Assembly (NCBI RefSeq): GCF_003385395.1
Contig: NZ_QNUG01000025.1
Location: 1 to 54,882, forward strand
Reading direction: 5' to 3'
Source of the DNA: Epilithonimonas hispanica
Lineage (GTDB): Bacteria; Bacteroidota; Bacteroidia; Flavobacteriales; Weeksellaceae
Length of the DNA: 54,882 bases
The notes under the pieces are model-generated. The model saw only the letters and a program-made list of their open reading frames with translations, searched no databases and was not told where the DNA came from. Of the stretch, positions 44,381-53,219 are shown in pieces; the first letter of the stretch is position 1; every line of letters begins with the position of its first letter. The position numbers and the translations under genes were made by a program.

Positions 44381-47300
44381 ATGTTTAAGAAATTCATTCG
44401 CAGACCTGTTCTGTCGATTGTGATCTCTATGATCATCGTCTTTTTAGGAATCTTATCTTTGGTAAAACTTCCTATAACGCAATTCCCGGCTATTTCTCCT
44501 CCAAAAGTAAATATTACAGCGGAATATCCCGGAGCTAATAACGAATTACTGATTAAATCTGTAGTAATTCCTTTGGAACGCGGATTAAACGGTGTTCCAG
44601 GAATGAAATATATGACTTCCGATGCTGGAAACGATGGAGAATGCTCCATCCAAATCGTTTTCGACTTAGGAACTGACCCGAATGTTGCTGCTGTCAACGT
44701 TCAAAACCGTGTATCATCTGTTGTTAATAAACTTCCGCCATTAGTAGTTCGTGAAGGTGTGAAAATCACGCGTGAAGAGCCGAATATGCTGATGTATATC
44801 AACCTTTACAGTGATGACCCGAAAGCCGACCAAAAATTCCTTTTCAACTATGCGGACATCAACGTAATGTCAGAATTGAGAAGGGTTAGCGGAGTTGGTT
44901 TTGCTGATATCTTAGGTACTCGTGAATATGCAATGCGTATTTGGCTGAAACCCGATAGAATGACGGCTTACAATATCTCTTCCGATGAAGTAATGGATGC
45001 CTTAAATAGCCAAAGTATAGAAGCTTCTCCCGGAAAAACCGGTGAAAGCTCTGGAAAACGTTCTCAGTCATTCGAATATATTCTGAAATATCCTGGTCGT
45101 TTCAATAATGAAAAAGATTATGGAAATATAATTCTAAAAGCTAAAACTGATGGCGAATTTGTAAGACTGAAAGATGTTGCTGATGTAGAATTCGGTTCTT
45201 CAATGTATGACATCTACTCTACTTTGAATGGAAAACCGTCTGCAGCGATTACATTGAAACAATCTTATGGTTCTAATGCAAGTGATGTCATCAAGAATGT
45301 GAAAACCCTAATGGAAACACTTCAAAAAACAACGTTTCCAAAAGGAATGCATTACGAAATAAGCTACGACGTTTCCAGATTCTTGGATGCATCTATTGAG
45401 AAAGTAGTTCATACACTGTTTGAAGCGTTTATATTAGTAGCAATTGTAGTTTTTTTATTCTTAGGAGACTGGCGTTCTACATTAATTCCTACAATCGCAG
45501 TTCCGGTTTCATTAATAGGAACATTTGCCATAATGTCCGCCTTTGGAATTACATTGAACTTGATTTCACTCTTTGCTTTGGTAATGGCAATTGGTATTGT
45601 CGTCGATGATGCGATTGTCGTGATAGAAGCCGTCCACGCCAAGATGGAAGAGAAGCATCTGTCGCCACTCAAGGCAACAGAAGAAGCAATGCACGAAATA
45701 AGCGGGGCAATTATCGCAATCACTTTGGTAATGGCTTCGGTTTTCATTCCGGTAGCATTTATGTCGGGACCGGTTGGGGTTTTCTATCGTCAGTTTTCCA
45801 TTACGATGGTTTCATCAATCATTTTGTCTGGAGTTGTAGCTTTAACATTGACACCTGCTTTATGTGCTATCATTCTAAAAAACAACCACGGAAAAGAGAA
45901 AAAGAAAACACCAATCACAAGATTTTTGGATGGTTTCAATACCTTGTTTACAATTGGAGCCGGGAAATACCACAACTTATTAACTAAAGTTGTTACAAGA
46001 AAAATGGTAACACTTCCGTTATTGGTTCTTTTCTGTATCGGAACTTTTTTCTTGAGTAACAAACTACCTTCAGGATTTATTCCAAGTGAAGACCAAGGGA
46101 TGATTTATGCGATTATTCAAACGCCGCCAGGTTCAACATTGGAAAGAACGAATCAAATTGCATTACAGCTTCAAAAAGCATCTGAAGATATTGATGGTGT
46201 TTCATCTGTTTCCTCTTTGGCAGGTTATGAGATTTTGACCGAAGGAACGGGCTCTAACTCTGGGACTTGTTTGATTAATTTGAAAAACTGGGACGAAAGA
46301 AAAGAATCGGCTACGGAAATCATCGAACAACTGGAACAAAAAGCCAAAGAAATTCCTGGAGCGAATATCGAATTCTTCCAACCACCATCAATTCCTGGTT
46401 ATGGTGCCGCAGGAGGTTTTGAATTAAGACTTTTGGACAAAGCCGGAAGTGGTGATTATCACAAAATGGAACAAGTCAGCAGTGATTTTGTAAAAGAATT
46501 GAAAAAACGTCCGGAACTGGGTTCTGCTTTCACATTCTATTCTGCGAGTTTCCCTCAATATATGTTGAAAGTAGATAATGATTTAGCAGAACAAAAAGGG
46601 GTGACAATAGAAAAAGCAATGGACAACCTTTCTACTTTGATTGGTTCCAATTACGAAACCAGTTTCATCCGATTCGACAGACCTTATAAAGTGATTGTTC
46701 AGGCCGGTCCACAATATCGAGCTTTGCCAAGTGATTTATTAAAATTGTATGTCAAAAATGATAAAGACCAAATGGTTCCTTATTCAGATTTTATGCATCT
46801 TGAAAAAGTGTATGGATTGTCGGAAATCACCAGACATAATATGTACAACTCTTCTGAAGTGAGTGGAACGCCAGCTCCTGGATATAGTTCCGGAGATGCA
46901 ATCAAAGCCATTCAGGAAGTTGCTGATAAAACATTGCCAAGAGGTTTCGGAATCGATTGGGCGGGAATTTCTAAAGACGAAGTTTCCAGAGGTAATGAAG
47001 CAATTTATATTTTCTTGGTTTGTCTCGGATTTGTTTATATGATTCTTTCTGCTCAATACGAAAGTTTCATTTTACCATTGCCTATTATTTTGTCTTTACC
47101 AACGGGGATTTTTGGAGCGTTTTTATGTCTTTCACTTTTCGGATTAGAGAACAACATCTATGCACAAGTGGCAATGGTAATGCTCATCGGATTACTCGGA
47201 AAGAACGCCGTTTTGATTGTCGAATTTGCAGTGCAGAAAAAAGCGGAGGAAGGAATTTCTACAAAAGAAGCGGCATTACAAGGAGCATCTTTGAGATTCC

Positions 47301-47566
47301 GTCCCATTTTGATGACTTCTTTTGCTTTCATTGCAGGATTGATCCCTTTGGCTTTAGCAACAGGTCCTGGAGCGATAGGCAACAGAACAATTGGAACTGC
47401 AGCTGCAGGCGGAATGCTGATTGGAACAATCTTCGGATTGATGATTATCCCAGGATTGTATTACATTTTTGGCAGTTTTGCTTCCAAGTCCAAAATGACT
47501 TATTATGAAGAAGAAAATCCTTTAACAGAACCCTACCAACACGATGGAAAATTTGAAGATAAATAA
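44381..47566 (+). CDS. RND multidrug efflux pump permease (HAE-1/AcrB type)
   Basis: The 1061-residue pump has twelve expected membrane helices and two large periplasmic loops. Marks of the HAE-1 group are the N-terminal FIRRPVLSIVISMIIVFLG, the helix-4 proton-relay pair in GIVVDDAIVVIEAVHA, and GLLGKNAVLIVEFA in the second half. It exports hydrophobic compounds by proton exchange. It appears intact. The last 23 bases overlap the start of the channel gene, which is broken, so the pump may rely on another TolC-family channel such as the one at 23778-25079. Confidence 0.94.
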   Translation: MFKKFIRRPVLSIVISMIIVFLGILSLVKLPITQFPAISPPKVNITAEYPGANNELLIKSVVIPLERGLNGVPGMKYMTSDAGNDGECSIQIVFDLGTDPNVAAVNVQNRVSSVVNKLPPLVVREGVKITREEPNMLMYINLYSDDPKADQKFLFNYADINVMSELRRVSGVGFADILGTREYAMRIWLKPDRMTAYNISSDEVMDALNSQSIEASPGKTGESSGKRSQSFEYILKYPGRFNNEKDYGNIILKAKTDGEFVRLKDVADVEFGSSMYDIYSTLNGKPSAAITLKQSYGSNASDVIKNVKTLMETLQKTTFPKGMHYEISYDVSRFLDASIEKVVHTLFEAFILVAIVVFLFLGDWRSTLIPTIAVPVSLIGTFAIMSAFGITLNLISLFALVMAIGIVVDDAIVVIEAVHAKMEEKHLSPLKATEEAMHEISGAIIAITLVMASVFIPVAFMSGPVGVFYRQFSITMVSSIILSGVVALTLTPALCAIILKNNHGKEKKKTPITRFLDGFNTLFTIGAGKYHNLLTKVVTRKMVTLPLLVLFCIGTFFLSNKLPSGFIPSEDQGMIYAIIQTPPGSTLERTNQIALQLQKASEDIDGVSSVSSLAGYEILTEGTGSNSGTCLINLKNWDERKESATEIIEQLEQKAKEIPGANIEFFQPPSIPGYGAAGGFELRLLDKAGSGDYHKMEQVSSDFVKELKKRPELGSAFTFYSASFPQYMLKVDNDLAEQKGVTIEKAMDNLSTLIGSNYETSFIRFDRPYKVIVQAGPQYRALPSDLLKLYVKNDKDQMVPYSDFMHLEKVYGLSEITRHNMYNSSEVSGTPAPGYSSGDAIKAIQEVADKTLPRGFGIDWAGISKDEVSRGNEAIYIFLVCLGFVYMILSAQYESFILPLPIILSLPTGIFGAFLCLSLFGLENNIYAQVAMVMLIGLLGKNAVLIVEFAVQKKAEEGISTKEAALQGASLRFRPILMTSFAFIAGLIPLALATGPGAIGNRTIGTAAAGGMLIGTIFGLMIIPGLYYIFGSFASKSKMTYYEEENPLTEPYQHDGKFEDK

Positions 47567-48988
47567 AAATATAATAACTGCAACATTCATTTCATTAGCA
47601 TTGATTGGATGTAAAGCACCAATGGCGACTAAAATTCAGGATAGAATAAAAGAAACAATTCCTCAGAATTTTGAAAATCAAAATGTTTCAGAAAACAATT
47701 CTGGCATCACACCTTGTAAAGAGTTTTTCACAGATCCTAATCTTGTCAGTCTTATTGATGAAGCTTTGAAGAATAATCAAGATTTATTAATTACTCTTCA
47801 ACAGATAGAAATTGCTAAAAGTGATGTGATGTACAAAAATGGAAAACTAAGTCCAACTGTTGTAGGCACAATGGGAGCTAGCGTTATGAAAGCTGTTAGA
47901 TAAACTGCAGATGGTGCAGGGAACGCTACAACAGACATCAAACCTGGTAAGCCAACCCCAACTCCTTTGCCCAACTTCGAAGGCGGATTAACATTAAACT
48001 GGGAAATAGACATCTGGAAAAAACTGAAAACAGAAAAACAAGCAGCTGTTGCTCATTATTTGTCTACAGTTGAAGGAAAGAATTTTGTTTTATCTAGTTT
48101 GATTGCAGAAGTTGCTGATAATTATTACGAATTACTATCTCTTGATAACCAACTGGACATCATCCACCAATATATTGGTTTACAACAAAAAGCTCTAGAA
48201 ATAGCAAAAATCCAAAAACAGGCAATGGCAGCAACGGAATTAGCTGTTAAAAAATTCGAAGCAGAATTAGCAAAATCTAATGCAACTGAATATTATCTGA
48301 AACAGCAAATCATTGAAAAAGAAAATCAAATCAATGCATTGCTAGGACGTTATCCTCAACCGATTATAAGAACTAAAGAAAGTTTTATGACAATAGTTCC
48401 ACAAACGGTATATACAGGAACCCATCTCAGTTATTAGCAAATCGACCAGATATAAAGCAAGCAGAATTAGAATTGCAATCTGCAAAGTTAAATGTAGAAG
48501 CTGCCAGAAAAGAGTTCTACCCTAGTCTAGATATCAATGCTACATTAGGTTTAGCAGCTTTTAATCCCACATATTTAGTTAATATTCCAAAATCAATCGC
48601 ATATAATCTAGCAGGTGAATTGGCTGGTCCATTGATTAATAAAAGTGCAATCCAAGCGCAGTTCAAGACTACAGATGCGCTACAAATCCAAGCTTTGTAC
48701 GAGTATGATAAAACTATTCTTACAGCTTACCTGGATGTTTGTAATCAAATATCTGCAATTAAAAATCTGGATCAATACTATCAATTGAAAGCTCAAGAAT
48801 CAAAATCTTTGGATGAAGGAATTGATATTGCCAATCAATTATTCAGAAATATGAGAGCGGATTATCTGGAAGTTTTAATGAATCAACGTGATGCATTGGA
48901 CGCCAAATTGGAACTCATTGATGCTAAAAAAAGACAGCTAAATACAGTTGTGAACATCTATAAAAGCCTAGGTGGCGGTTGGAAATAA
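47544..48988 (+). pseudogene. Broken TolC-family outer membrane factor of the RND operon
   Basis: Three pieces together make one outer-membrane lipoprotein channel of NodT/OprM type. The first, 47544-47900, has a lipobox (LALIGC) and ends at a TAA at 47901-47903. The same frame then continues (TADGAGNATTDIKPG, FEGGLTLNWEIDIWKKLK) to about 48420. A one-base loss around 48417-48422 then moves the protein into another frame, where the family motif LLANRPDIKQAELELQSAKL and the rest follow to the stop at 48988. The stop is best explained by one base change in a Tyr codon (AVR-Tyr-TADG). Two independent lesions argue for a real pseudogene rather than one sequencing slip, though errors are not excluded. 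Its start overlaps the pump gene by 23 bases. Confidence 0.8.
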
Positions 48989-49013
48989 ACATTCATTATT
49001 CTCTCTATACGTG

Positions 49014-49046
49014 ATGCTCTCGAAATTTTTTTCGGGAGCATTTTTT
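49014..49046 (+). terminator. Terminator of the RND operon
   Basis: ATGCTCTCGAAA and TTTCGGGAGCAT form a 12-bp stem with one G:T wobble, followed by six T's, 25 bases after the end of the broken channel gene. Confidence 0.85.
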
Positions 49047-49156
49047 ATACGAACACATTATTCAACATATACATACAGCTTTAGTTCCACTTATAATAGC
49101 CGTATTCATAAGGCTTGTAGAAGAATACTTTTTTGAAATAATAGAAAACTAAAGTT

Positions 49157-50437
49157 TTATTTCTTTTTCAAAATTGGTTTTAATTTTTTTAGCTTACCAT
49201 CAATTTTTTCATCAATTTTCAAACCCAAAATCTCCGCAACTAAAGGATAAACAGTGACATTTTCAAACTCATCAATCACAAGATTATTTTTAAAATCGCT
49301 TCCCCAAGCAAAGAATGTAGCTTTCATTTCTGGGACTATTCTTGGATTATAGCCGTGTTTTCCAGTAGATGTTTTTCTCCCTTGTTCTAAGAAAATTTTT
49401 GGCGCTTTTGGAATTAATAAAATCTGTCCTATTCTGTTATACTTATCATCTCTTGTAGCGAAATGAAGATATTTTGGAAGTTTTTTATCGAGATATACTT
49501 CGTAATCATCTGTTTTATTGGCTTTCAATTCCTTGTAAACTTTCTTAACCTCATGAGGATTTTTAACATAAACTCTGAGCAAAGTTTGGGAATTATAATA
49601 ATCGAATCTATTTTTATCGAATAACATTTCAGGAATCTCAAGAGGATTTCCGCCGTCAACTTTTATCATTCCGTGGTCTGAAACAAAAACAAAGTTGACA
49701 TTCTTCAATCCCAAATCATTGACTTTTTGAACTAACTCTCCAATCGCATCATCAACCAAATGAACAGCCGACTCTGTCTCTTTCGCTTCTGGACCGTAAT
49801 GATGTCCGGCACCATCCACTTCAGGAAAATATAGAGAGATAAAATGCGGACGTATCTCTTCCGGAAGCTTCAACCAATTAATCACTTTATTGACTTTTTC
49901 TGAAGGCGAAAATTTTTCGTGATAAGGATAATAGTATGTCGGTCTAATGCCGCCTGCATCACTAGCAGAACCTACCCATTGCAAAGAAGCACTAACCATA
50001 TTTTGTTTTTCTGCCAAACTCCACAATGGAATTCCGCCGTACCAACTTCCATCTTCCGCATTATCTTTTTTGCTCATCGCATAAGATTCTTTTCTTGCAT
50101 AATCGTAGAAAAAGTTGTCTATCAAACCGTGATGAGAAGGATATAATCCGGTAATCAAACTCCAGTGATTTGGGAATGTAATACTAGGATAACTCGGAAT
50201 CATAGCTTTTGCCTGAACGCCTTGGTTTGAATATTTCAGAAGATTCTCCGCATTATATTTCTTAGCATAATCATATCGGAAACCATCTGTGGAAATCATT
50301 ATCACATAAGGTTTCTGTATTGCTTCAGCATTATTCAAACGATTCGGAATTATGACTTGTGCGGTGTCTGTGATTGCCGTTTGAGCATTGATGATGACTG
50401 ATAAAGTGAGAAGGAAAATGGCGAAGGATTTCTTCAT
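49157..50437 (-). CDS. Ectonucleotide pyrophosphatase/phosphodiesterase (ENPP-type, alkaline phosphatase superfamily)
   Basis: The 426-residue protein has a signal peptide (1-18, ending VIINAQ). The catalytic core carries metal-binding Asp51 (ISTDGFRYD), nucleophile Thr87 in PSITFPNHW, EVDGAGHHYGPE and FVSDHGM, and a late metal-binding His in TGKHGYNP. It should cleave phosphodiester or pyrophosphate bonds of nucleotides or phospholipid head groups in the periplasm or outside the cell. Length and motif order fit bacterial NPP. No sorting tail is visible. Confidence 0.93.
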   Translation of the reverse strand: MKKSFAIFLLTLSVIINAQTAITDTAQVIIPNRLNNAEAIQKPYVIMISTDGFRYDYAKKYNAENLLKYSNQGVQAKAMIPSYPSITFPNHWSLITGLYPSHHGLIDNFFYDYARKESYAMSKKDNAEDGSWYGGIPLWSLAEKQNMVSASLQWVGSASDAGGIRPTYYYPYHEKFSPSEKVNKVINWLKLPEEIRPHFISLYFPEVDGAGHHYGPEAKETESAVHLVDDAIGELVQKVNDLGLKNVNFVFVSDHGMIKVDGGNPLEIPEMLFDKNRFDYYNSQTLLRVYVKNPHEVKKVYKELKANKTDDYEVYLDKKLPKYLHFATRDDKYNRIGQILLIPKAPKIFLEQGRKTSTGKHGYNPRIVPEMKATFFAWGSDFKNNLVIDEFENVTVYPLVAEILGLKIDEKIDGKLKKLKPILKKK

Positions 50438-50522
50438 TAGTAAGATTTTGGCAAAGGTAAACGCTGTGACTTTTAATTAAAAGGATAGCGCATTAATAAA
50501 ACATTAATCCTAGATCTCAAAC

Positions 50523-50558
50523 AAAAAAATCCCGTCTCGTAATAAAACGAAACGGGAT
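50523..50558 (-). terminator. Terminator of the 50579-51781 gene
   Basis: ATCCCGTCTCGT and ACGAAACGGGAT form a stem with one mismatch around a short A-rich loop. On the minus strand it runs into seven T's. It lies 21 bases after the gene's stop. Confidence 0.85.
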
Positions 50559-50578
50559 CTATATTTTAAGAAAAAATC

Positions 50579-51781
50579 TTAAGCTTGTACGTTGTTACCT
50601 CCAACTACGAAAGGCTCCAATTCTTTTGAAAACTCCATTAAAAAATTCTGATAATAGCTGAAATAAGTTTCACCAATCAAGATCTTTAATTTGGAAATAC
50701 ATTCTATTTTCTGCTCTAACTGAGCCGAATGAAAATAGACACAATAGTACAACAGTGAATAATATTTTTCCCAACCGGTTCCCAAATTCTTCAGATTAAT
50801 TTGGTTCAAAAAACGCTCCGTATTTTTCCTGTCGCCAATTTTCTGATAAGCTACAGCGCAAAGAATTTTCCAAACCTCATCGTGTGTTTCTTTTCTTTTT
50901 GAAGGAATGTAATCTTCATCATTACTTGATTGAAAGATGTTATTTTCAATCAAAAACTTCATCTCTTTGGTACGGTTTGTAAAAATCAGGGATTCCAGAA
51001 CCGTAGATTCAAAACTGCAAACCGATTTTTCTGACGCTTTCCGATAACGAACTCTTGTTTTTTTCATTTCGGCAAAATACTTTTTGAAAAGATTATCGTT
51101 TCCCGTGAAATCGGCATAAAGAAGTTGCACGCCGTATTTCAAACCAGCAGGAATGACGTGGACTTCATCCGAAAGTTCGGTTTCTTTAACTTTTTTGTAA
51201 TACAATTCCATCAACTCAGTATTCTGCAGAAGAAAACTACTTTGAAAAAGAAAACCGTAAGCAAAGATTTTAGCTTCGTTGCTCATGTTGTATTTTAGAT
51301 AAGCCGAAAAATACTGGGCGTAAACCGAACCTAATAGATCACGAAGCGGGTGATTTTCCATAAAATATTTTCTCGCCATGGGAAAAGACATCAATCGATG
51401 ATGTGTGCTTATCAAAAGCTCGGGCGACTTAATAATCTGCTTACACAATTGCTCACTTCTGTCCCAATAATTATGATTTGTATGTTCTGAATTTCCAAAA
51501 AACAGTTCGAGTTCCTGGTCGTTGCAAGCATTTCTGAACGCTTTAAAATCGCTAAATCCGCAAAATTGACTCAGCAGATCCAAAGTAAAATGACTGGATC
51601 CAGAGTTGGTTTTTATCAAACCAAAAAACCGACGAAGTGTTTGAGAACTGATGTTTGTTTTACAATCTCGAATGATCACACTTACCAGATTATCACAATC
51701 TGTAGCTGTTTTTATGTCTTTCCCAAATTGTTTTGCGATGGTTTTCCGCAATTGGTTCAAAACATTTGTTTCCCGGTTCAT
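50579..51781 (-). CDS. Unrecognised helical protein, possibly a regulator
   Basis: The 400-residue soluble protein has no signal peptide or membrane helix. The N-terminal ~90 residues (LRKTIAKQFGKDIKTATDCD, SSQTLRRFFGLIKTNSGSSH, LDLLSQFCGFSDFKAFRN) look like a small helical DNA-binding-type domain. The remainder is alpha-helical and TPR-like (ICAVAYQKIGDRKNTERFLNQ). I do not know a characterised relative. I start at the ATG at 51781; a TTG at 51802 lies inside the promoter box TATATTTG. Tandem TGTACA words upstream may be its operator. Confidence 0.6.
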   Translation of the reverse strand: MNRETNVLNQLRKTIAKQFGKDIKTATDCDNLVSVIIRDCKTNISSQTLRRFFGLIKTNSGSSHFTLDLLSQFCGFSDFKAFRNACNDQELELFFGNSEHTNHNYWDRSEQLCKQIIKSPELLISTHHRLMSFPMARKYFMENHPLRDLLGSVYAQYFSAYLKYNMSNEAKIFAYGFLFQSSFLLQNTELMELYYKKVKETELSDEVHVIPAGLKYGVQLLYADFTGNDNLFKKYFAEMKKTRVRYRKASEKSVCSFESTVLESLIFTNRTKEMKFLIENNIFQSSNDEDYIPSKRKETHDEVWKILCAVAYQKIGDRKNTERFLNQINLKNLGTGWEKYYSLLYYCVYFHSAQLEQKIECISKLKILIGETYFSYYQNFLMEFSKELEPFVVGGNNVQA

Positions 51782-51799
51782 AGTTTTAAAAATGGAATC

Positions 51800-51807
51800 C
51801 AAATATA
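51800..51807 (-). promoter_or_regulatory. -7 promoter box of the 50579-51781 gene
   Basis: On the minus strand TATATTTG matches TAnnTTTG, 18 bases before the ATG at 51781. No -33 TTTG is seen at the usual distance, so the promoter may need an activator. Confidence 0.5.
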
Positions 51808-51825
51808 GTTATAAACCTATCATTA

Positions 51826-51845
51826 TTGTACAGAATTGTACAGAA
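51826..51845. repeat. Tandem repeat of TTGTACAGAA
   Basis: Two exact copies of TTGTACAGAA stand head to tail, so two TGTACA palindromes lie 10 bp (one helical turn) apart. They sit just upstream of the promoter of the gene at 50579-51781, where an activator or autoregulator would bind. Confidence 0.55.
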
Positions 51846-51916
51846 AAATGACAGGAAATTAATATAAATTGTCACTCGAAATACAAATGATGAAAAATTA
51901 TTCTCAAGAAGCTAAA

Positions 51917-52083
51917 GGACGTGGTTTGTCTGAGTGAGGTTTTAAGTTTGCGGAAAATTAAATAGACGTTTACGGAAACCCGTAAAATTTTTGTTAAGCT
52001 TTGGTTTAGCTTAGCGAAGAATTAAAAAGTATTTTTTTACTTGGACGTGGTTTGTCTGGGTGTGGGAGTAGATTTGTAGAAAA
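51917..52083 (+). repeat. Duplicated ~41-bp module flanking a hairpin
   Basis: GGACGTGGTTTGTCTG opens both copies (51917-51957 and 52043-52083). In each, a TAnnTTTG box (TAAGTTTG at 51943-51950; TAGATTTG at 52069-52076) lies exactly 26 bases from the start of the copy. Between them is a small perfect hairpin, TTTACGG-AAAC-CCGTAAA (about 51969-51986). The second copy sits directly in front of the GTPase cassette and may provide its promoter. Confidence 0.5.
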
Positions 52084-52116
52084 AAGATATATATAAATAA
52101 TATAAAAAATATAATT

Positions 52117-52716
52117 ATGCTGCCAATTTTAATACCTATTGCTGTTCTATTAAGCTTTTTATTTCGAAAAAAAATAAGGAATTTTCTAAAAGATGGTAAA
52201 AGTTTAGGAATTATTGGAATGCAACAATCTGGAAAAACTAGATTTTTAGCTCATTTAAGAAATGTACCATTTATTGACAAGCAAACAAATCAGGATGATT
52301 ATCCTGAATTTATCTATACAACTAAGTCAGGAAGTAAGATAAAAATTAATTCCGGAAAAGACTATGGAGGTTTAGAAATGTATCGTAAGAATTATAGTGA
52401 TATCATTAAAAAGAGTGATGTAATTACTTATTTTTTCGATATTAATAAGTATTTTAATGATATGGAATACAGACGTGAGTGCAATAGTCGTTTTCTGTAC
52501 CTACATGGGTCTTTTGATAAAACAGAAAATAAATTATTAGTTCTATTTGCTACACATACTGATCTTTGTAATAATATGCAGAATAAACAAATCAAAAAAG
52601 ATTTTGAAAATCTAATTAAGGATAAAAAATATAAAGAGTTAATTAAAGAAACTATTTATGTAAATACAACTAATGAAGATGAACTAAAAGAATTGAACGA
52701 AATACTATTTAAATAA
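52117..52716 (+). CDS. Membrane-anchored small GTPase-like protein, gene A of a three-gene cassette
   Basis: The 199-residue protein starts with one membrane helix (about 3-16, LIPIAVLLSFLF) and a basic patch. A TRAFAC GTPase-like domain follows: P-loop GMQQSGKT at 34-41, a DxxG G3 motif DYGG at 82-85, and THTD at 146-149 in the G4 position, where NKxD is usual. Strands fit (KIKINSGKDY, KLLVLFATHTD, TIYVNTTNED). The layout recalls Arf/SR-beta-like GTPases tethered to the membrane. The stop and the next start overlap by one base (TAATG), so it is coupled with the next gene. The function is unknown. Confidence 0.7.
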   Translation: MLPILIPIAVLLSFLFRKKIRNFLKDGKSLGIIGMQQSGKTRFLAHLRNVPFIDKQTNQDDYPEFIYTTKSGSKIKINSGKDYGGLEMYRKNYSDIIKKSDVITYFFDINKYFNDMEYRRECNSRFLYLHGSFDKTENKLLVLFATHTDLCNNMQNKQIKKDFENLIKDKKYKELIKETIYVNTTNEDELKELNEILFK

Positions 52717-53219
52717 TGGAAAGAATACTTATATCTCAAATTGAAGATAATGACAGAACTCAATATGTTGTAGTCGATGGCTTATTATTAGAAGACAAAT
52801 CAGATTATAGAGAATATACAGACATTGTGATCAATGCTGGTGATTATAAAACTATTTATAAAGATAGTTCAATTTCTATCAAACAAAGAAAACAAGAACT
52901 TATTATATATTCACACTACTTAGAAAAAGACAGCGTAGGAAGATCAATTATGTACATTTATTACATTGATAAAAACACAAATGACTTTGATAATATAATT
53001 CAGTCACTACTTGAAGACTCAAAAGTTATTAATAGAAATATTAACAAATACCAGTTACAACAAGTAATTGAAAAACTAATAAGTAAAAGAAGAATACTAA
53101 ATAACAATGTATTTAAAATAGCCATAATTGCTATTCTGGCTGGAGTATTAATTTATACAATTTTCAACAACAAAAAACATGAGAAACAAACAACCACAAG
53201 TGATTCTATTTCAAGATGA
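52716..53219 (+). CDS. Unknown protein with C-terminal membrane helix, gene B of the cassette
   Basis: The 167-residue protein has a soluble N-terminal part rich in beta-type sequence (ILISQIEDNDRTQYVVVDGL, SIMYIYYIDKNTNDF). A basic helical stretch follows, then one membrane helix at about 131-149 (FKIAIIAILAGVLIYTIF) and a short polar tail: a tail-anchored arrangement with the bulk in the cytoplasm. No family is recognised. It overlaps gene A by one base and gene C by 41 bases. A partner or effector of the GTPase at the same membrane is a reasonable guess. Confidence 0.6.
   Translation: MERILISQIEDNDRTQYVVVDGLLLEDKSDYREYTDIVINAGDYKTIYKDSSISIKQRKQELIIYSHYLEKDSVGRSIMYIYYIDKNTNDFDNIIQSLLEDSKVINRNINKYQLQQVIEKLISKRRILNNNVFKIAIIAILAGVLIYTIFNNKKHEKQTTTSDSISR

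Larger units (their letters stand above)
51782..52116. other. Intergenic region between the unknown regulator and the GTPase cassette
   Basis: About 335 bp. It holds the leftward promoter box and TGTACA tandem repeat, then the duplicated 41-bp module and hairpin, then AT-rich leader. No gene is convincing, although both module copies could be read as a short GRGLS-type peptide, which may be the relic of a lost gene. Confidence 0.5.

Noticed and set aside
51782-51802. Longer start (TTG at 51802) of the unknown regulator-like gene
   Set aside because: The TTG is part of a TATATTTG promoter box; the ATG at 51781 is preferred.
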